Of a DNA stretch of 64,000 nucleotides, positions 41,659 through 49,917 are shown in pieces. The DNA is taken from assembly GCF_021458635.1 (NCBI RefSeq), contig NZ_JAIRDQ010000001.1:558001-622000 (forward strand), in the 5' to 3' direction. The DNA comes from Bradyrhizobium monzae. GTDB lineage: Bacteria; Pseudomonadota; Alphaproteobacteria; Rhizobiales; Xanthobacteraceae. The position numbers and the translations under genes are program-made. Position 1 is the first letter of the stretch; each line of letters opens with the position of its first letter. Below the pieces are notes generated by a model. It was not told the origin of the DNA, did no database searches, and saw only the letters and a list, made by a program, of their open reading frames with translations.

Positions 41659-41706
41659 GGCACGGCAGATGCATGTTTCTGACTGAGACATGCAATGCTC
41701 CCCCCG
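41659..41706. promoter_or_regulatory. Two weak sigma-54-like elements facing each other
   Basis: Plus strand AGGCACGGCAGATGCA (from 41658) keeps GG-N10-GC with two mismatches to TGGCAC-N5-TTGCA. Minus strand GGGGGGAGCATTGCA (41705 down) keeps GG-N10-GC with a perfect TTGCA but a poor -24. Either or neither may be used. The remainder of this 363-base spacer to fliO has AT-rich half-sites (TTAACCC, GGGTTGG) only. Confidence 0.25.
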
Positions 41707-41927
41707 TGATTCTACGCGTTCCAAAAATCGCATTAACCCAACCGCTTGGCGGCCCCTGCACAGGCCAAGAAGTCGTTTTGGATCGGGCGATTCATAGGTT
41801 ATTAAGGGTTGGGGACGGCAAAACTTGCCGCGGGACGTTAAGAAATCGCAGTTTTTGGGGCATCGCACGCCGGTGGTCGGCGCTCCGACCATAGGCACGA
41901 GAGAAGCGCCATTTACCGGGGACAGGT

Positions 41928-42878
41928 ATGAACGGTAGCCCTATCACTTTCATCGTCGCGTTCATCGTCGTGCTCGCGTTGATCGGCGTCGCGGCATGGC
42001 TGGTCCGCCGATTCGCGACCACCCGGCTCGGCGCAAACACCCAGCGCGGCAGGATGCCCCGGCTTGCGGTGATCGACGCGGCCGCAGTCGATGGCCGCCG
42101 GCGCCTGGTGCTGGTGCGCCGTGACAATGTCGAACATCTCCTGATGATCGGCGGCCCGACCGACATCGTCGTCGAACCGAATATCGTGCGCGCCGCAGCC
42201 GGCCGCGATCAGATTCCGCAGCGTCCCAGCGCAGCCGAACCGCCGCGGCTCGCCCCGATGCCCGATGCCGGCAGCTGGGCAGACGAAGCGCCGCGCCCCG
42301 AAGTGCTCGATCATCCCGAGCCGCAGATGCCCGAGCCGCCGCCGCGGCCTGCACGTCCATCCTTCGCCGACGAAGTCCGCCGGCCGGCGCCCGCTCTGGC
42401 CGAACGCCGCGGCGAACCGGCGCTCGGCGGCTTTTCACCCGAACCGATGTCGCCGCGCGTTGCACGCAGCGAGCCGCCGCTGATGCCGCGTCCGCCGCGC
42501 CAGAGTGAGCCGGTGAAGGTGCCGCCGGTGCGTGCCGAGCGCGCAGCCGCGCCGCCACCCCCGCCCGTGCCGCAGGCCCCGCCGGGACTGCAGGCTCCGC
42601 CCGTTCCGCCACCAGCCGCTGCCGCCGCGCCGTCGAATGCCGAGCAAAATCTCGCCGAGATGGCCCAGCGCCTCGAGGCGGCGCTCCGTCGTCCGGGCGG
42701 CGAGACCATCGCCCCGCCGGTTGCACCGGAGCCGCCCGCCGCTCCGCCGCGCGCCGCGCGCGCCGAACCGCCGTCCCCTTCGGCGCCGCCGGCCAGGCCG
42801 GCTCCGGAAAAGACCAGCTTTGAAAATCTCGAAGACGAGATGGCCTCGCTGCTCGGCCGTCCGAAGCCGTCTTCGTGA
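41928..42878 (+). CDS. fliO: FliO-like flagellar biosynthetic protein with long Pro-rich tail
   Basis: 316 residues. An N-terminal membrane helix (ITFIVAFIVVLALIGVAAWLV) and the FliO domain (RLAVIDAAAVDGRRRLVLVRRDNVEHLLMIGG) take up about 100 residues; the remaining about 200 are Pro/Ala/Arg-rich and presumably disordered, ending in ENLEDEMASLLGRPKPSS. FliO helps assemble the FliPQR gate. Its stop overlaps the GTG start of fliP (GTGA). Confidence 0.88.
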   Translation: MNGSPITFIVAFIVVLALIGVAAWLVRRFATTRLGANTQRGRMPRLAVIDAAAVDGRRRLVLVRRDNVEHLLMIGGPTDIVVEPNIVRAAAGRDQIPQRPSAAEPPRLAPMPDAGSWADEAPRPEVLDHPEPQMPEPPPRPARPSFADEVRRPAPALAERRGEPALGGFSPEPMSPRVARSEPPLMPRPPRQSEPVKVPPVRAERAAAPPPPPVPQAPPGLQAPPVPPPAAAAAPSNAEQNLAEMAQRLEAALRRPGGETIAPPVAPEPPAAPPRAARAEPPSPSAPPARPAPEKTSFENLEDEMASLLGRPKPSS

Positions 42879-43651
42879 GGCTGCCGTCCTTCCCGCGTAG
42901 AGTTCTTGTCCCTTCTGTCCTGATCGCCGCGGCCTTGCTCGCCACGGGTTTGCTTGCCTCCCCTGCGCATGCGCAGGACATCAGCATCAATCTCGGCGGC
43001 GGCGGTGCGGGCGGTGGCGGTGTCACCGAACGTGCGATCCAGCTGATCGCGCTGCTCACGGTGCTGTCGATCGCGCCGTCGATCCTGATCATGATGACGT
43101 CGTTCACGCGCATCGTGGTCGTGCTGTCGCTGCTGCGCACCGCGATGGGCACGGCGACCGCGCCGCCCAACTCGGTGATCCTGGCGCTGGCGATGTTCCT
43201 CACCTTCTTCGTGATGGGGCCGGTGCTGCAAAAATCCTACGACGACGGCATCCGCCCGCTCGTCGCCAACCAGATCGGCGTCGAGGACGCGCTGCAGCGC
43301 GCCTCGGTCCCCCTGCGTGGCTTCATGCAGAAGAACGTGCGCGAGAAGGACCTGAAGCTGTTTCTCGATCTCTCCGGCGAACCGCCGCCGGCGACGCCCG
43401 ACGAGCTCGCGCTGCGCATCCTCGTCCCCGCCTTCATGATCTCCGAGCTGAAGCGCGCCTTCGAGATTGGCTTCCTGCTGTTCCTCCCCTTCCTGATCAT
43501 CGACCTCGTCGTCGCCTCGGTGCTGATGTCGATGGGCATGATGATGCTGCCGCCCGCGACGATCTCGCTGCCGTTCAAGCTGATCTTCTTCGTGCTGGTC
43601 GACGGCTGGTCGCTGGTGGCGGGAAGCCTGGTGCAGAGTTACGGGGGGTAG
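42875..43651 (+). CDS. fliP: Flagellar export apparatus protein FliP
   Basis: 258 residues. Signal sequence (VLIAAALLATGLLASPAHA), then SIAPSILIMMTSFTRIVVVLS, LRTAMGTATAPPNSVILALA, RILVPAFMISELKRAF and LMSMGMMMLPPATISLPFKL, all FliP hallmarks. GTG start overlapping the fliO stop, so translation is coupled. Core of the export gate. Confidence 0.97.
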   Translation: MRLPSFPRRVLVPSVLIAAALLATGLLASPAHAQDISINLGGGGAGGGGVTERAIQLIALLTVLSIAPSILIMMTSFTRIVVVLSLLRTAMGTATAPPNSVILALAMFLTFFVMGPVLQKSYDDGIRPLVANQIGVEDALQRASVPLRGFMQKNVREKDLKLFLDLSGEPPPATPDELALRILVPAFMISELKRAFEIGFLLFLPFLIIDLVVASVLMSMGMMMLPPATISLPFKLIFFVLVDGWSLVAGSLVQSYGG

Positions 43652-43665
43652 TGGGGCCGCCGCCC

Positions 43666-43902
43666 CTACCCCTTCAAGTCATACTGCCTGCTGAGGTGAT
43701 CGCCGATCTGCACCAGCATGGCGACGCTTTCGGGGAAGCCGGGCTTGTCGCGTGTCGCCCGGTCGGCATCGGCGCGGAACTCCCAGCTGTCGCCGTCGCG
43801 GACGATCGAGATGGACATGCCCTCGGGGCCGTCGGCATGGACCTTCAACTCGGCGCGCGCCATGGCGATGAGTTCGGCTTCGGTCTTGGCAGGCTTGCTC
43901 AT
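43666..43902 (-). CDS. Small hypothetical protein
   Basis: 78 residues, MSKPAKTEAELIAMARAELK then SISIVRDGDSWEFRADADRA and a helical end. A short alpha+beta protein of a type often seen in Bradyrhizobium. It converges with fliP, 14 bases apart. Function unknown. Confidence 0.7.
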   Translation of the reverse strand: MSKPAKTEAELIAMARAELKVHADGPEGMSISIVRDGDSWEFRADADRATRDKPGFPESVAMLVQIGDHLSRQYDLKG

Positions 43903-43982
43903 ATCGTCGCTCTCCCGGCATGAAGGTGCACAGGTTGCCGTCTCGTTCGGCGCCTGTCGAGAGGCCAGACGTAGCAGGGTTC

Positions 43983-46900
43983 CTACCGCGTCATCTTGAT
44001 CTGCCGCACGACGGGGATCGTCGGCAGCGAGCCGGTATGATCGGTCTCGTCCTTGGCCTGCGGGGCGGCGGGTGCGCGCGCGGTGGCGTCGGGGAAGCGT
44101 TGCTTCATCTCGCGGAGGAAGCCGTCGAGCGTGTCGACGCTTGCGGCGAGCTTTGCGATGTCGGCGAATTCGGCGCTGGAGCCGGCCGCCGGCTTGCTGG
44201 CGATGTCGAAGGCGAGCCGGTCGGCGCTCTCACTCATCAGAGGGGCATATTTCTCGCGGAAGCGCGACAGCCCGATGGAGTCGTCGGCCAGCGCATAGCC
44301 GACGGCGGCGCGGATGATGTCGCTCTTCTCCACCGCATTGAGCGGTTTGAAATCGCGGAAGCGCTCACCGTAATAGAGCTCGATCTGCTCGGCGGACTCG
44401 CGCCAGCGCCGCGCGGCCCAGAAGATGTCGGACCGCAACCGCAGCACCTCGCGACCACTGACGTTGGAGACGATGTCGAGCGCGAGGTCATGGCGGCCGA
44501 CGTCGCTCTGTGCGCGCGCCTCGAGCAGCAGGCGCTGCTGCCGCAATTCGCCGGAGAGGTCGCTGATGCGGCTCGCGCGCAGCGCCGTGATAGCCATGTC
44601 GGGCTTGCGGTTGGCGAGATAAATCATGGCAAGGCGCGCGGCGACCTGCGCGCGCGCTGCACCTTCGAGACGGTGGTCGACCTGGTATTGCAATAGCTCG
44701 GCTGCCTGGTCGAGCAGATCGATCGAGGCGAGACGATCGGCCAGGCGGCGGATCAGCTCGTCGCCGCGGCGGCCGATCGGTGTCAGTTCGCGGAACTCGT
44801 AGAACATCCCGAGCGCCTCGACCGGCGGCAGTTCGTCGCCCTTCGGCCCCAGGAATATCTGCGTAAACAGATCCGACGCCAGATCCTGCGCCTGGCGCGA
44901 GGCTTCCGCGTTCGGCTGCAGCTTGGTCGCGGTACGCGCGGCGGTGAGCGCGTCGCGATAGCGCCCGTTCTCGGAATAAAGCTGCGACAGCATCTGCAGC
45001 GTCTTGACCTCGATCGCGTCGCCGCGCCAGGTCATCGACAGCGTCTCGAGCTCCTTCAGCGCGTCTTCCTTGCTGATCTCGTCGCGCTTCTGCCGCAGCG
45101 CGACCTCGAGCTGCTTGGCCTCTGCGGCCGCCGGCCGGTCGTCCGAGGCGACGGCGAATTTGTAGTCGTCGAGCGCATCCTTGTCGTGACCGAGCGCCTC
45201 GGCGAGGCGGCCGCGCAGCACGGCAAAGCCGGGCGCAGCCTCCGGCGACACGCCGACCACCTCGATCTCGCCGCGGCGCTTCGAGGCGCCGGCATAGTCC
45301 TTGACCTCGAGCGAGGCGCGCATCGCATCCATCGTCACGATGCGCTGGATGTCGAGCGGCAGCGAGGCGATGGCGAATTCGACATTCTTGAATTTCTCGC
45401 GCGCTTCGGCCCATTTGCCCTGGCGCGCATAGGCAAGTGCCTTCCAGAGCAGGGAATCGTGGCTGTTGCCGATCACGGGATTGGCGAGATCCTTCAGGCC
45501 CAGCGCCGGCCGCCCGATCAGGATGCTCGAGATCGCATGCATGATCAACGCGCTGCTCTCCTCCTTGTTGAGAGGATCGCTCAGCATCAATTCGGTCACG
45601 GACTTGGCTTCGTGATACATCGCGCGCGACATATAGAACTGGGCGAGGTCGAGCCGCGGCAGCGAACGCTGCGCCGGCTCGACGGCCGAGATCGCCATGA
45701 TCAATTCGCTCTGGCGCGTCCAGAAATCTTCCGACTGGCCCTTGCGCCAGCCCTCGGGATTGAAGACCGGCCGCACCGCCGTCGGTGCGCGCTCGGCCGA
45801 AACGTCGACCGGCGACAGCGTCAGGCCGCCCTTCTTGCCGAGAATCACCTTGTCCGATCCAATCTCGACGCCGACCTCGTCGGAGTTCGGCCGGATCGCG
45901 ATGCCGTGGGCGGATTCCAGCAGCGAGAGATCGACGAGATCCTGCCGCTTGATGAAGCCGCGGACCGGCCGCTGCGCGGTGACGACATAGAGCATGTCGC
46001 CGGCATCGGGGTCGGTCAGCTTGTGCAGCAGGCCCGGATTGGCAAAGGGGATGGCGATGTTGGCGAGCGCGGGATCGGTGATGTTGCGCGACATCATCAG
46101 CGGCAGCGGCGTTGCCTGGATCTTGTCGGCGAGCGTCAGCAGCCAGTTGGTCTCCTTGCCGACCTCTTCGCTGCTCAGCGAATAGACCAGCGGACGGGTG
46201 AGACGGATGCGCACCGCCTGCCCTTTTTCGAGCGGCGTGCGGCTGACCTCGCCGATCATCGCCCCGCCTTTGGTGCGGATCGCCTCGACGTCGATCGGCT
46301 TTGGCGTGTCGAACACCAGCCACACCGTGTCGCCGCGGCGGAACGCGGCGGCCGGCGTTGAGACCTGAAGCGGGAACGTCACGCGCAGGCCGTCGCTGTC
46401 GCGGCGCGCATCGACGCTGGCCGCCGCGGGCGGTGGCGCAGCCTGGGCTTCGACGGGCGCTTCCTTGGGCGCTTCCTTAGGCTCTTCCTTGATCGGCTCC
46501 TTAGCTTCCTTCACGGGCTCTTTGGGCGCTTCCGTGACGTGCGGAGCTTCGGTCGAGGTGATTGCCGCCGCCGGTTTCGGCGCCTCGGCAACCGGCATCG
46601 CAGCGGGCGCTTCCGGCTTCGCCTCCGATTTCACCTCGGGCGTTACCTTGATCTTGGCTTCGCGCGCGATCGCCTCCGAGGTCGGCGGCTTGATCTCGCC
46701 ATGGGCGTCCTTCGGCTTCGCGGCCGCCGGCTTTTCAGCGGCCGGCGCCGGCGCGTGACCGCCGGCTTCGGCCTTCGCGATCGCGGCTTCAGGCGTTGCG
46801 GCCGTCTTGCCCTTGTCGGGCTGGAAGGCGATGTCGACGACGTAGTTCTTGTCGTCGCGGAAGGAGTGCACGTCGGAATCGCCGATCAGCGCGATTTCGA

Positions 46901-47663
46901 TGCTGGTCTGGTCGATATCGGACTTCTGCTTGATCGACGCGACGTTCGGCGGCGCTGCTACGACGGCATCGGCGAGGTCGAAGCTGAGATTGGCGTTGAA
47001 GGCGAGCGTCAGCTTCTGCTCGTTGAGCACGGAGGAGACGCCGACGCCGTCGGGCATCTCGAACGCGAAGCGCACGAAGGTCGGCTGTATCGAGGCGCGC
47101 ACACGGATCGGCGGACGCTTCTTGCTCTCGGCTGCGGCGCGCTGGGCGCGCAGCGCACGCTCGGCGGCACGCGCACGCTCGGCAAGTTCCTTGACCACCT
47201 CCTGAGGCAGGCTCGGCGGCGGCCCCTTCCAGCCTTCCGGCATCAGATCGATGAAAGTGCGCTCGCCGGCATTCATGGTGTTGACGGTGACGCGCCGCGC
47301 CAGCGACAGCCGGATCGCGCTGCCGTCGGGGTCGCGCCGGGCGGAGTTGACGTAATCGGGGGCGCCTTCCGGCACGCGATCGACGGGAACGTCGACGGGG
47401 CGCTCGAAGCGGATGACGAGGATGGAGCCCGCGGTCGTGACCTCGGAGGGAACGTCCTCGCCGAGCTTGATCACGAGACGGGCAAAGCCGCCGCTGGCCG
47501 AAAAGCTCGCCTCGCCCCGGACCGTATCGGCGGCATGGGCAGCAGTATTAAGGCCGATCAACGCGCAGGCGCCTAGTAAGACCGCCTTGTGGACATGGCG
47601 CCACAGCCCCAGCGCCAAGGCGCGGGCTCGCGACACAAATCCAGCGGCAGCCTCTCGCGCCAT
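43983..47663 (-). CDS. Very large exported TPR protein next to flagellar genes
   Basis: About 1,226 residues from ATG at 47663 (earlier in-frame starts at 47672 and a TTG at 47741 are possible; none has a good ribosome binding site). Signal/anchor near residues 20-45 (AVLLGACALIGLNTAAHA), an N-terminal beta region (GGFARLVIKLGEDVPSEV, AMIN-like), a Pro/Ala/Glu/Lys-rich spacer (about 290-430) and a long C-terminal helical repeat region of TPR type (YMSRAMYHEAKSVTELML, ALAYARQGKWAEAREKFKNV, QLYSENGRYRDALTAARTA). A CtrA-type box lies 79 bases upstream. Probable periplasmic scaffold linked to motility or cell cycle; not identified further. Confidence 0.8.
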   Translation of the reverse strand: MAREAAAGFVSRARALALGLWRHVHKAVLLGACALIGLNTAAHAADTVRGEASFSASGGFARLVIKLGEDVPSEVTTAGSILVIRFERPVDVPVDRVPEGAPDYVNSARRDPDGSAIRLSLARRVTVNTMNAGERTFIDLMPEGWKGPPPSLPQEVVKELAERARAAERALRAQRAAAESKKRPPIRVRASIQPTFVRFAFEMPDGVGVSSVLNEQKLTLAFNANLSFDLADAVVAAPPNVASIKQKSDIDQTSIEIALIGDSDVHSFRDDKNYVVDIAFQPDKGKTAATPEAAIAKAEAGGHAPAPAAEKPAAAKPKDAHGEIKPPTSEAIAREAKIKVTPEVKSEAKPEAPAAMPVAEAPKPAAAITSTEAPHVTEAPKEPVKEAKEPIKEEPKEAPKEAPVEAQAAPPPAAASVDARRDSDGLRVTFPLQVSTPAAAFRRGDTVWLVFDTPKPIDVEAIRTKGGAMIGEVSRTPLEKGQAVRIRLTRPLVYSLSSEEVGKETNWLLTLADKIQATPLPLMMSRNITDPALANIAIPFANPGLLHKLTDPDAGDMLYVVTAQRPVRGFIKRQDLVDLSLLESAHGIAIRPNSDEVGVEIGSDKVILGKKGGLTLSPVDVSAERAPTAVRPVFNPEGWRKGQSEDFWTRQSELIMAISAVEPAQRSLPRLDLAQFYMSRAMYHEAKSVTELMLSDPLNKEESSALIMHAISSILIGRPALGLKDLANPVIGNSHDSLLWKALAYARQGKWAEAREKFKNVEFAIASLPLDIQRIVTMDAMRASLEVKDYAGASKRRGEIEVVGVSPEAAPGFAVLRGRLAEALGHDKDALDDYKFAVASDDRPAAAEAKQLEVALRQKRDEISKEDALKELETLSMTWRGDAIEVKTLQMLSQLYSENGRYRDALTAARTATKLQPNAEASRQAQDLASDLFTQIFLGPKGDELPPVEALGMFYEFRELTPIGRRGDELIRRLADRLASIDLLDQAAELLQYQVDHRLEGAARAQVAARLAMIYLANRKPDMAITALRASRISDLSGELRQQRLLLEARAQSDVGRHDLALDIVSNVSGREVLRLRSDIFWAARRWRESAEQIELYYGERFRDFKPLNAVEKSDIIRAAVGYALADDSIGLSRFREKYAPLMSESADRLAFDIASKPAAGSSAEFADIAKLAASVDTLDGFLREMKQRFPDATARAPAAPQAKDETDHTGSLPTIPVVRQIKMTR

Positions 47664-47741
47664 TGGCGGCATTTCTTCCGGTTCGACGGGTCTACGCCGG
47701 CACTGGTGCCGGCCCACACCTTCGAATGTAGATTTTCGCAA

Positions 47742-47756
47742 TTAAGGACTTGTTAA
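47742..47756. promoter_or_regulatory. CtrA-type box before the large TPR gene
   Basis: TTAA-GGACTTG-TTAA, a perfect match. A near match (TTAA-TGAGCTA-CTAA, 47838-47852) lies about 85 bases further upstream. Confidence 0.65.
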
Positions 47757-47928
47757 TGCTGTATTGATGACTTGGGCTACCGCGGCGCGCCGAGAGACTT
47801 GGCTCGAGAGCTGAGACCGAATCTGGGTGCAAGCGGTTAATGAGCTACTAACACTCTGACCGCCCGTCCGGCGATCACCGTCGTCTCAACGATAATCGAG
47901 GTGCGGAAGGCGGAGCCAGGTCGCGAAC

Positions 47929-48792
47929 TCAGTCGTAACCGACGCCATAACGCGCGAAGTCGTCGCCGATATTGCCTTGAATCGTCTTGGCAGACGAAAT
48001 GTCGGAATCGCCGCCAATCCGGTCGCCTTGCTTCAGCTTAGCAAGCCCCCGTCCGAACAGCGCACTCGCCAATTCGGGGGCGGCTCGTAAAGCAGAATTA
48101 TAATCATCGATCGCCGCACCGAACTCGCCCATCTTCAGATGAATCAGCCCACGCGAGTCGTACACGGCAGCGCTGGTCGACCCCGATTGAAGCACTCTGT
48201 CGCAGTCCTCCAGCGCCGCCGGCCCCGCGCCGAGAACGGCCCGAACCCAGCATCGTCCGCTCCATGCGGCTTGCAAGTCGGGCTGGAGACGAATCGCCTC
48301 GTCGTAATCGTGCGCCGCGCGCCGGTAATCATTTTTCTTCAGGTAGGCCGCGGCGCGATTGACGAAGGCACCTCCGTAGTGAGGGTCGAGCTTGATCGCA
48401 TCATCAAAGGCGCCGATCGCGCGCTCATAGTCGCCTTTTCTCAAGTGAGCCACACCACGGTTGTTGTAGGCCTTTGTGTATGCCGGATTGAGCTCGATCG
48501 ACTGGTCGAAATCGCGGATGGCTTTGTCGAGATCGCCCATCGCGGTGTAGGCATTGCCACGATTGTTATAGGCGATGGCAAAGGCTGCCGTCGTACCTTG
48601 ATGCGCCGTGATGAAGGCCGTGCAGGCGCCGATTCGCGCATCAGGCGGAATGGTATCACGCCCGTTGCACAGCTCGATATTCCCGAGATAGCTGCCGCCC
48701 ACCTTGGAATCCTGAGCCGCGACCGGCAAGCCAAACAACAGCAGGATGGCAACCGGCACTCCGCCTTTGCCAACGGACAATCCTGGTTTCAT
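47929..48792 (-). CDS. Exported TPR-repeat protein
   Basis: 287 residues. Signal peptide (GGVPVAILLLFGLPVAAQ), a Cys pair (ELCNGRDT..IGACTAF) and at least five tetratricopeptide repeats (AYNNRGNAYTAMGDLDKAIRDF, AYNNRGVAHLRKGDYERAIGAF, AFVNRAAAYLKKNDYRRAAHDY and on). ATG at 48792 (MKPGLSVG). Protein-binding periplasmic adaptor by family; it follows the FecR-domain gene by 86 bases and may be its operon partner. Confidence 0.85.
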   Translation of the reverse strand: MKPGLSVGKGGVPVAILLLFGLPVAAQDSKVGGSYLGNIELCNGRDTIPPDARIGACTAFITAHQGTTAAFAIAYNNRGNAYTAMGDLDKAIRDFDQSIELNPAYTKAYNNRGVAHLRKGDYERAIGAFDDAIKLDPHYGGAFVNRAAAYLKKNDYRRAAHDYDEAIRLQPDLQAAWSGRCWVRAVLGAGPAALEDCDRVLQSGSTSAAVYDSRGLIHLKMGEFGAAIDDYNSALRAAPELASALFGRGLAKLKQGDRIGGDSDISSAKTIQGNIGDDFARYGVGYD

Positions 48793-48878
48793 GTCAGGCC
48801 CCCGATCTTCCGAGATCCGGCGCTTGCGCGGGCTAGAACCAATCCTAGAGCCCGGTTTTGATGAAGCTGAAAAACGCT

Positions 48879-49529
48879 CTAGCACCCTCGGCAGATGTTC
48901 AGATTGAGTCTGTGCTCGGCCTTTTGCTCGGGTCGTGGCGATCCGGCCGCTCCGGACTTCTTGGTATATTTGCTCTTGCCCTCTTCGATGAGGGTGGAAA
49001 ACCTGGTGGCGCCGTCATCTGAAATTTCGACGTGAGGCGTGGTGCCCCGAATGCCCATCGTGGCGACTGGCGTGTCGACCTTCATATCGCCGGTTTTCGC
49101 AACCGCACCGGCGACAAAAACGAACGTGCCCCTGGTCAGGTTGATGACGCTCGAGTTGGACTTGCCATTTGGATCGTAGACGAATTCGTCCAACTTCATG
49201 CGGGCATTGCTCGCCAGGTTGAACGAAGTTCCATCGACAAAGTTGATGCCGACCCGTCCATCGACACCGGTGCTGACCACATCGCCGATATAGACGGGAT
49301 CGCCAATCTTGGTCTGGATGGGTTCGCCCGGGGCGTTCGCCTGGACTATGACAGCGCCAGCATGCTCGATGGCGACCGGCCCGGTGGCTGCCACAACTTT
49401 CCCAATTGGCTTCGATGCCGAGTCCAGAACGGCAGGCCGCGGAGAATCGCTCTGCGCATGAGCTGGATAGGGTGAAGAGCCGGCCAGCACGGCAACGAGG
49501 CCTGCAGCTAAGATGTTCATCCCATGCAT
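48879..49529 (-). CDS. Exported FecR-domain protein
   Basis: 216 residues from ATG at 49529 (MHGMNILAAG), chosen because GGGGAG lies 9 bases upstream; in-frame ATGs at 49535 and 49571 are alternatives. Signal peptide ending PYPAHA. FecR-type beta domain: IGKVVAATGPVAIEHAGAVI, IGDVVSTGVDGRVGINFVDG, TSFNLASNARMKLDEFVYDP, TRGTFVFVAGAVAKTGDMKVDTPVATMGIRGT. This is the secreted FecR type, not the sigma regulator. Divergent from the VCBS protein, suggesting a shared surface role. Confidence 0.85.
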   Translation of the reverse strand: MHGMNILAAGLVAVLAGSSPYPAHAQSDSPRPAVLDSASKPIGKVVAATGPVAIEHAGAVIVQANAPGEPIQTKIGDPVYIGDVVSTGVDGRVGINFVDGTSFNLASNARMKLDEFVYDPNGKSNSSVINLTRGTFVFVAGAVAKTGDMKVDTPVATMGIRGTTPHVEISDDGATRFSTLIEEGKSKYTKKSGAAGSPRPEQKAEHRLNLNICRGC

Positions 49530-49917
49530 GCCCATGACTCCCCATTTTCTGAAGATATTGTCCTTGAGCATTCGAACGGCTGCGACATCGTCGGCGAAAG
49601 CCGTCGCACATATTGGCAGAGCCCGCGCGACTCGCCACCTAGCCAAATTGGGTACCCCGAATGGCTAACCCCAGGCGCGAAAGAACCACTATCCGAGCTC
49701 GGCAATTTCAAAGATTTTTTTTGCGGGAAAGCCGTGCCGCCCGGCGAAACGACAGCAATTCTGTCGTGACCAACCGGGGCGGAACTCTTGGACACCAGGA
49801 CCTTCAGCGGCACTGGCCGAGGTTGCCTGCGCAAATTGCTCCTGATCGCGTAACGCGGCAAGCCAGCAAAGATGCGGCAACGCCGAGGCCCGACCGCTTG
49901 GCTGTCGAGGTTGAACA

